Shown: positions 60,349 to 64,000 of the stretch, one piece after another
Position numbering within the stretch: position 1 is the stretch's first letter
How the letters are laid out: each line of letters opens with the position of its first letter
Source: JAJNBA01 sp035512775
GTDB lineage: Bacteria; Actinomycetota; UBA4738; HRBIN12
Reading direction: 5' to 3'
Length of the DNA stretch: 64,000 nt
Assembly (NCBI GenBank): GCA_035512775.1
Contig: DATKDI010000006.1
Coordinates: 1-64,000 of the forward strand
Program-made: the position numbers and the translations under genes
The notes under the pieces: generated by a model
Told to the model about the DNA's origin: nothing
Databases searched by the model: none
The model's input: the letters and a program-made list of their open reading frames with translations, nothing else

Positions 60349-62076
60349 CTAGCCGCCGCCTCCGCCGTTGCCGCCCCCTCCGCCGCCGCCATCTCCTCCA
60401 CCGGCGGCCACCACGGCGAGCGTCCCCGTCATGGTGGGGTGCACATCGCAACGGAAGAAGTAGCTGCCCTCGTCCGGGATCGCCGGGACCTCGTACGGGA
60501 CCGTATCGGGACCGTTGATGAGGTCTCCCGTGAAGATCGGGTCGGTCGTCACCGAGGCCTCGTCGGCCGCGATCGCGATGTTGTGGGGACCCGTGGCGTC
60601 CACGGGATCACGGTTGTCGAACTCGATCGTGAACGGTTCCCCCGCGGGGGCGACGAGACACGTCGGATCGAACGTCGTGCCCTCGGCCACGATCTGCAGA
60701 ACGGGCTGGCCGTCCTCACCGCAGCCCTCCACCCCATCGGGCGTCTCCGGGGGCTGCGGCGCCGGGCTCGGGGCCGCGATCAACAGGTCGGGGATCTCGG
60801 CATACGTGCCCAGCCTGAGGTCGGCGTTCTCCGAGTCGTACCACGCCAGATACACGGAGGAGCCGTCCTCCGTGATCGCCACCGTGGGACTGACGCCGCC
60901 GGTCGTGTCCGGGAGCTCGATCTCTTCGAGCTCCTCTCCGTCGGCGCCGGAGGCGAGGTGGATGCCCTCACCATCTTCCCAGCTCACCCAGACGTTTCCG
61001 TTGTCGTCGACGGCGACGCCGGAGGTCGCGGCGGCTCCCTCCGTGGCGGCCGCTCCCGCGCCGCTGCCGAGCGAGGCCACCTGCGACCAGGATCCGAACC
61101 GGCCGGTCATGACCTCCACCCCGGAACCCGTATAGAAGGAGATCGTCGCGGTGTCGCCCGCGGTCGCGACCGACGCGCCGCCGGTCACATCGGTTGCCAC
61201 GACCTCGGTGTCCCAGGTGTCCCCTTGCCGTTGCGCGGCGATCAGCTCGCCCGAGAGCGGGTCGGCCACCACCACGAGGAGCTCCTCGCCGAGGAGCGCG
61301 ACCTGGGTCGCCGGTGGGCATCCCTCGCCGCATGCGGAGAGGGTCGTCACGGGCGTGACCTGCCAGCGCTCCCCCAGCCGTTCCGCCACTCGCACCTCCG
61401 GCCGGGCGCCCGCCACGGTGTACGCGACGATCGGGGCGCCGGAGCCATCCACCACCATCGAGGGAGCCCCGGCCTCTGGCGTCTCCTCGACGGCCTCGAT
61501 CTCGAACGAGGGCCCCAGGCCGTACCAGACGCCGGTGTCGGCGGTCCAGGTGGTGTGGATGTCCGAGCCGGAGATGGCGATGTCGGTGCCCTTGGCGCTC
61601 GACGGTGTGAGGCTCGCGAGGGACGGTTCGGCCGCGGGTCCGAAGGGCACCGGGACGCCGCCCGCGGACTCCCTCGGCTGCGCGACCGCTCCACGGTTCC
61701 AGATCTGCTCGGTCGTCAGGTTCGCGAGCAGGACCGCGCCCGCGTCCTCGCCGTCCTCGGTCTGCAGGAACGGAGAACCGACGGGCCGGGCGACGGGGAT
61801 GTCACCTTCCTCCAGCTGCGCGGCGAACCCGAAGTAGGAGATGTTCGGCAGGCCCTCCCCGTCGACCGCCACGGAGGGAGCGAGCCCCACGTCATCGATG
61901 GAATCCGGCACCATCGGGATGAACTGCCGGCCCTCGGGGACCTTCACCGCGGGCTCCGGAGCGCTGCTGCAGGCGGCGGTCAGTGCCACGATGCAGGTCA
62001 CGGCTGCGATGAGCCGCCCGCGGGTCGCGGGGTGTCGGAGGGCTACGGCCCGGGTGACGACGATTGGCCTCGACAC
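60349..62076 (-). CDS. Lipoprotein with C-terminal cupredoxin-like domain
   Basis: The protein has 575 residues from GTG 62076. A lipoprotein signal has the lipobox LTAACSS. The middle 400 residues contain repeats with SMVVDGSGAPIVAYT, GVAVDDNGNVWVSWED and TVAITEDGSSVYLAWYD, which look like beta-propeller blades. The last 110 residues form a plastocyanin-like domain with ligands in TGPHNIAI (His) and YFFRCDVHPTMTG (Cys, His, Met), then a Gly-rich tail. It may carry copper at the cell surface for electron transfer. The start is set after a TAGGAT box at 62087-62092; two upstream start codons (GTG 62124, ATG 62100) are possible. Confidence 0.78.
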   Translation of the reverse strand: MSRPIVVTRAVALRHPATRGRLIAAVTCIVALTAACSSAPEPAVKVPEGRQFIPMVPDSIDDVGLAPSVAVDGEGLPNISYFGFAAQLEEGDIPVARPVGSPFLQTEDGEDAGAVLLANLTTEQIWNRGAVAQPRESAGGVPVPFGPAAEPSLASLTPSSAKGTDIAISGSDIHTTWTADTGVWYGLGPSFEIEAVEETPEAGAPSMVVDGSGAPIVAYTVAGARPEVRVAERLGERWQVTPVTTLSACGEGCPPATQVALLGEELLVVVADPLSGELIAAQRQGDTWDTEVVATDVTGGASVATAGDTATISFYTGSGVEVMTGRFGSWSQVASLGSGAGAAATEGAAATSGVAVDDNGNVWVSWEDGEGIHLASGADGEELEEIELPDTTGGVSPTVAITEDGSSVYLAWYDSENADLRLGTYAEIPDLLIAAPSPAPQPPETPDGVEGCGEDGQPVLQIVAEGTTFDPTCLVAPAGEPFTIEFDNRDPVDATGPHNIAIAADEASVTTDPIFTGDLINGPDTVPYEVPAIPDEGSYFFRCDVHPTMTGTLAVVAAGGGDGGGGGGGNGGGGG

Positions 62077-62086
62077 GACGGGGCGA

Positions 62087-62092
62087 ATCCTA
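62087..62092 (-). promoter_or_regulatory. -10 box of cupredoxin lipoprotein gene
   Basis: TAGGAT on the minus strand ends ten bases before GTG 62076. If used, it makes the two upstream start codons untranscribed. Confidence 0.45.
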
Positions 62093-62146
62093 GCAAGCAT
62101 CGCCCCGCCCACAGATGACTTCACGCGGTCTCGCCCAAGGGCGAGC

Positions 62147-64000
62147 TCATGCAGAAGCGCCGGCGCCGACCGGGAGCACTCCCAGCACTTCCTCGAGGAA
62201 CCTGCCCGTGTAGGAATCCGCGTTGGCAGCGACTGCCTCGGGCGGCCCTTCGGCGACGATCCGGCCGCCTTGATCTCCGCCTTCTGGTCCGAGGTCGATC
62301 AGCCAGTCCGCCGTCTTGACGACGTCCAGGTTGTGTTCGATCACCAGCACCGTGTTGCCGGTGGCGACCAGCCGTTGCAGGACCTGGAGCAGCTTCCGGA
62401 TGTCTTCGAAGTGCAGGCCGGTGGTCGGCTCGTCGAGGATGTAGAGGGTGTTCCCGGTGGCGCGCTTGTGGAGCTCGCTCGAGAGCTTGATCCGTTGCGC
62501 TTCACCGCCGGAGAGCGTGGGCGCCGGCTGACCGAGCTTGATGTAGCCGAGCCCGACGTCGGAGAGCGTCTGCATGTGTCGCTTGATCGGGGGGATGTTC
62601 TGGAAGAACTCGAGCCCTTCGTCGACGCTCATCTCGAGGACGTCCGAGATGGTGCGACCCTTGTACTTCACCTCCAGCGTCTCCCGGTTGTAGCGGCGGC
62701 CCTTGCAGACCTCGCACGTGACGTAGACGTCGGGGAGGAAGTGCATCTCGATCTTGATCTGGCCGTCGCCCGCGCAGTTCTCGCACCGACCGCCGCGCAC
62801 GTTGAAGGAGAAGCGGCCCGGCTGGTACCCGCGGAGCCGGGCCTCCGGCACTTGGGCGAAGAGCTTGCGGACGTGGTCGAACACCCCCGTGTAGGTGGCA
62901 GGGTTCGATCGCGGCGTTCGGCCGATCGGCGACTGGTCGATGTCGATCACCTTGTCCACCTGTTCCCAGCCCACCATCCGCCGATGCTTCCCCGGCAGGA
63001 GCCGCGATCGATACACCTTCTGCATCAGCGCCCGGAGCAACACGTCCTGCACGAGCGTGGACTTGCCGCTCCCGCTCACGCCCGTGATGCCGACGAAGAC
63101 GCCCAGCGGGATCCGCGCCGTGATGTCCTTCAGGTTGTGCTGGCGCACGCCCTCGAGGCGGAGCCACCGATCGGGCTTGCGCCGCGACGTCGGGGTGGGG
63201 ATGGATCGTCTCCCGGCGAGGTACGCGCCCGTGAGCGATCCCTCGCAGTCCAGGAGACCCTTGAGATCGCCCGAGTACACGATGCGACCGCCGTGCTCTC
63301 CCGCCAGGGGACCGATGTCGACGATGTGATCGGCTTCGATGATCGTCGCCTCGTCGTGCTCGACGACGATCAGCGTGTTGCCGAGATCGCGGAGACGGAT
63401 GAGCGTGTCGAGGAGTCGCCGGTTGTCCCGCTGATGCAGGCCGATCGACGGCTCGTCGAGGATGTACAGCACTCCCACGAGTCCGGAGCCGATCTGCGTT
63501 GCCAGCCGGATCCGCTGCGCCTCTCCCCCGGCGAGGGTCCCCGCCGGTCGTGAGAGCGTCAAGTAGTCGAGGCCGACGTCGACCAGGAACCCCAGTCGCG
63601 CCCTGATCTCCTTCAGCAGCCGCTCCGCGATCATCTCCTCCCGTTCGGAGAGCTCGAGCTCGTTCAGGAAGTCGAGCGTCTTCCGGATCGAGAGGTCGGT
63701 CAGCTGGGAGATGTGCAGATCGTCCACGGTGACGGCGAGGGTCTCGGGCCGGAGCCGAGCTCCCGTGCACACGCTGCATGGGGTCTCGCGCATGAACTGC
63801 TCGAGCTTCTCCCTGGCGGCGTCGGAGTCCGTCTCCTTGTAGCGCCGCTCGAGGTTGGGAAGCACCCCTTCATAGGTCGTGTAGTAGGCGCGCTGGCGTC
63901 CGTAGCGATTCTTGTACCGGACGTAGATCTCCTCGTCGGAGCCGTAGAGCACCACGTCTCGCGCTCGTTTGGGGAGCTTCTTCCACGGCGTGTCCAGGGA
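62147..64000 (-). CDS. uvrA: Excinuclease ABC subunit A, 5' end outside window
   Basis: The C-terminal 617 residues are visible. They contain the zinc site with CSVCTGARLRPETL, the first ABC signature and Walker B (LAGGEAQRIRLATQIG, LYILDEPSIGLH), the second Walker A (ITGVSGSGKSTLVQDVLL), the second zinc module (CENCAGDGQIKI, CEVCKGRRYN) and the second signature/Walker B (LSGGEAQRIKLSSEL, LYILDEPTTGLHFED). It recognises DNA lesions with UvrB. It is the true UvrA, in contrast to the remnant at 2842-3078. uvrB is not in the window. Confidence 0.97.
   Translation of the reverse strand, partial: SLDTPWKKLPKRARDVVLYGSDEEIYVRYKNRYGRQRAYYTTYEGVLPNLERRYKETDSDAAREKLEQFMRETPCSVCTGARLRPETLAVTVDDLHISQLTDLSIRKTLDFLNELELSEREEMIAERLLKEIRARLGFLVDVGLDYLTLSRPAGTLAGGEAQRIRLATQIGSGLVGVLYILDEPSIGLHQRDNRRLLDTLIRLRDLGNTLIVVEHDEATIIEADHIVDIGPLAGEHGGRIVYSGDLKGLLDCEGSLTGAYLAGRRSIPTPTSRRKPDRWLRLEGVRQHNLKDITARIPLGVFVGITGVSGSGKSTLVQDVLLRALMQKVYRSRLLPGKHRRMVGWEQVDKVIDIDQSPIGRTPRSNPATYTGVFDHVRKLFAQVPEARLRGYQPGRFSFNVRGGRCENCAGDGQIKIEMHFLPDVYVTCEVCKGRRYNRETLEVKYKGRTISDVLEMSVDEGLEFFQNIPPIKRHMQTLSDVGLGYIKLGQPAPTLSGGEAQRIKLSSELHKRATGNTLYILDEPTTGLHFEDIRKLLQVLQRLVATGNTVLVIEHNLDVVKTADWLIDLGPEGGDQGGRIVAEGPPEAVAANADSYTGRFLEEVLGVLPVGAGASA

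Overview
The window is one piece of a high-GC chromosome from a member of the Actinomycetota. The strongest evidence is a complete Pup-proteasome locus (arc/mpa, dop, pup, prcB, prcA, pafA) followed by pafB and pafC, a tat locus and a HelY-type helicase, in an order close to the Rv2089c-Rv2118c region of Mycobacterium tuberculosis as I remember it. An Lnt-Ppm1 fusion, a DUF4193 protein, a DUF3866 protein and the actinobacterial RapZ P-loop variant agree with this. I cannot place it below phylum. The content (DmdA-like proteins, KimA-like K+ transporter, absence of whiA/yvcK after rapZ) suggests a lineage outside the well-studied genera.

Layout. 1-2.5 kb: two secreted or wall-anchored surface proteins. 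2.8-4.0 kb: a decayed patch with a collapsed UvrA-like gene, an intact DUF1801 gene and an AraC/VOC deletion chimera. 4.0-6.7 kb: lnt-ppm1 fusion and a DUF4193 zinc ribbon protein. 7.0-9.2 kb: a compact reverse transcriptase translationally coupled to a YtcJ-like amidohydrolase. 9.3-13.7 kb (plus strand): Lrp/AsnC regulator, divergent membrane FtsH-like AAA protease, cysS. 13.7-25.2 kb (minus): a gene remnant, Xaa-Pro peptidase, two diacylglycerol-kinase-family proteins, helY, alpha/beta hydrolase, tatC/tatA-B, small membrane and zinc ribbon proteins, pafC, pafB. 25.2-36.4 kb: DUF3866 (plus), then on the minus strand pafA, proteasome, pup, dop, arc, trmI, ttuA, a ubiquitin-like sulfur carrier and an HtrA lipoprotein protease. 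36.5-42.4 kb: tandem DmdA/GcvT-like proteins, a second YtcJ-like amidohydrolase and an ABC-F ATPase. 42.5-47.7 kb: KdpE/KdpD-like two-component system divergent from a KimA-like potassium transporter. 47.7-60.3 kb: tRNA-Leu, secG, an oppFDBAC operon, tpiA, pgk, gap, rapZ, uvrC. 60.3-64 kb: a cupredoxin-domain lipoprotein and the 3' part of uvrA.

How it fits together. Protein quality control dominates the centre: Pup is ligated by PafA, removed by Dop, and tagged proteins are unfolded by ARC into PrcAB, with PafBC as the linked DNA-damage regulator. HtrA and the FtsH-like protease act at the membrane. TrmI, TtuA and the small sulfur carrier look like one tRNA T-loop modification unit (m1A58 and 2-thiolation of U54). 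The right side is central glycolysis plus excision repair (uvrA, uvrC), into which an oligopeptide transporter has been placed between tpiA and secG. The best candidate for something new is the 239-residue reverse transcriptase at 8.5-9.2 kb. Other points of note are the deletion-scar cluster at 2.8-4.0 kb, the K+ module without KdpFABC, and a recurrent TANNNT box 6-12 bases before start codons that suggests many leaderless or near-leaderless transcripts.
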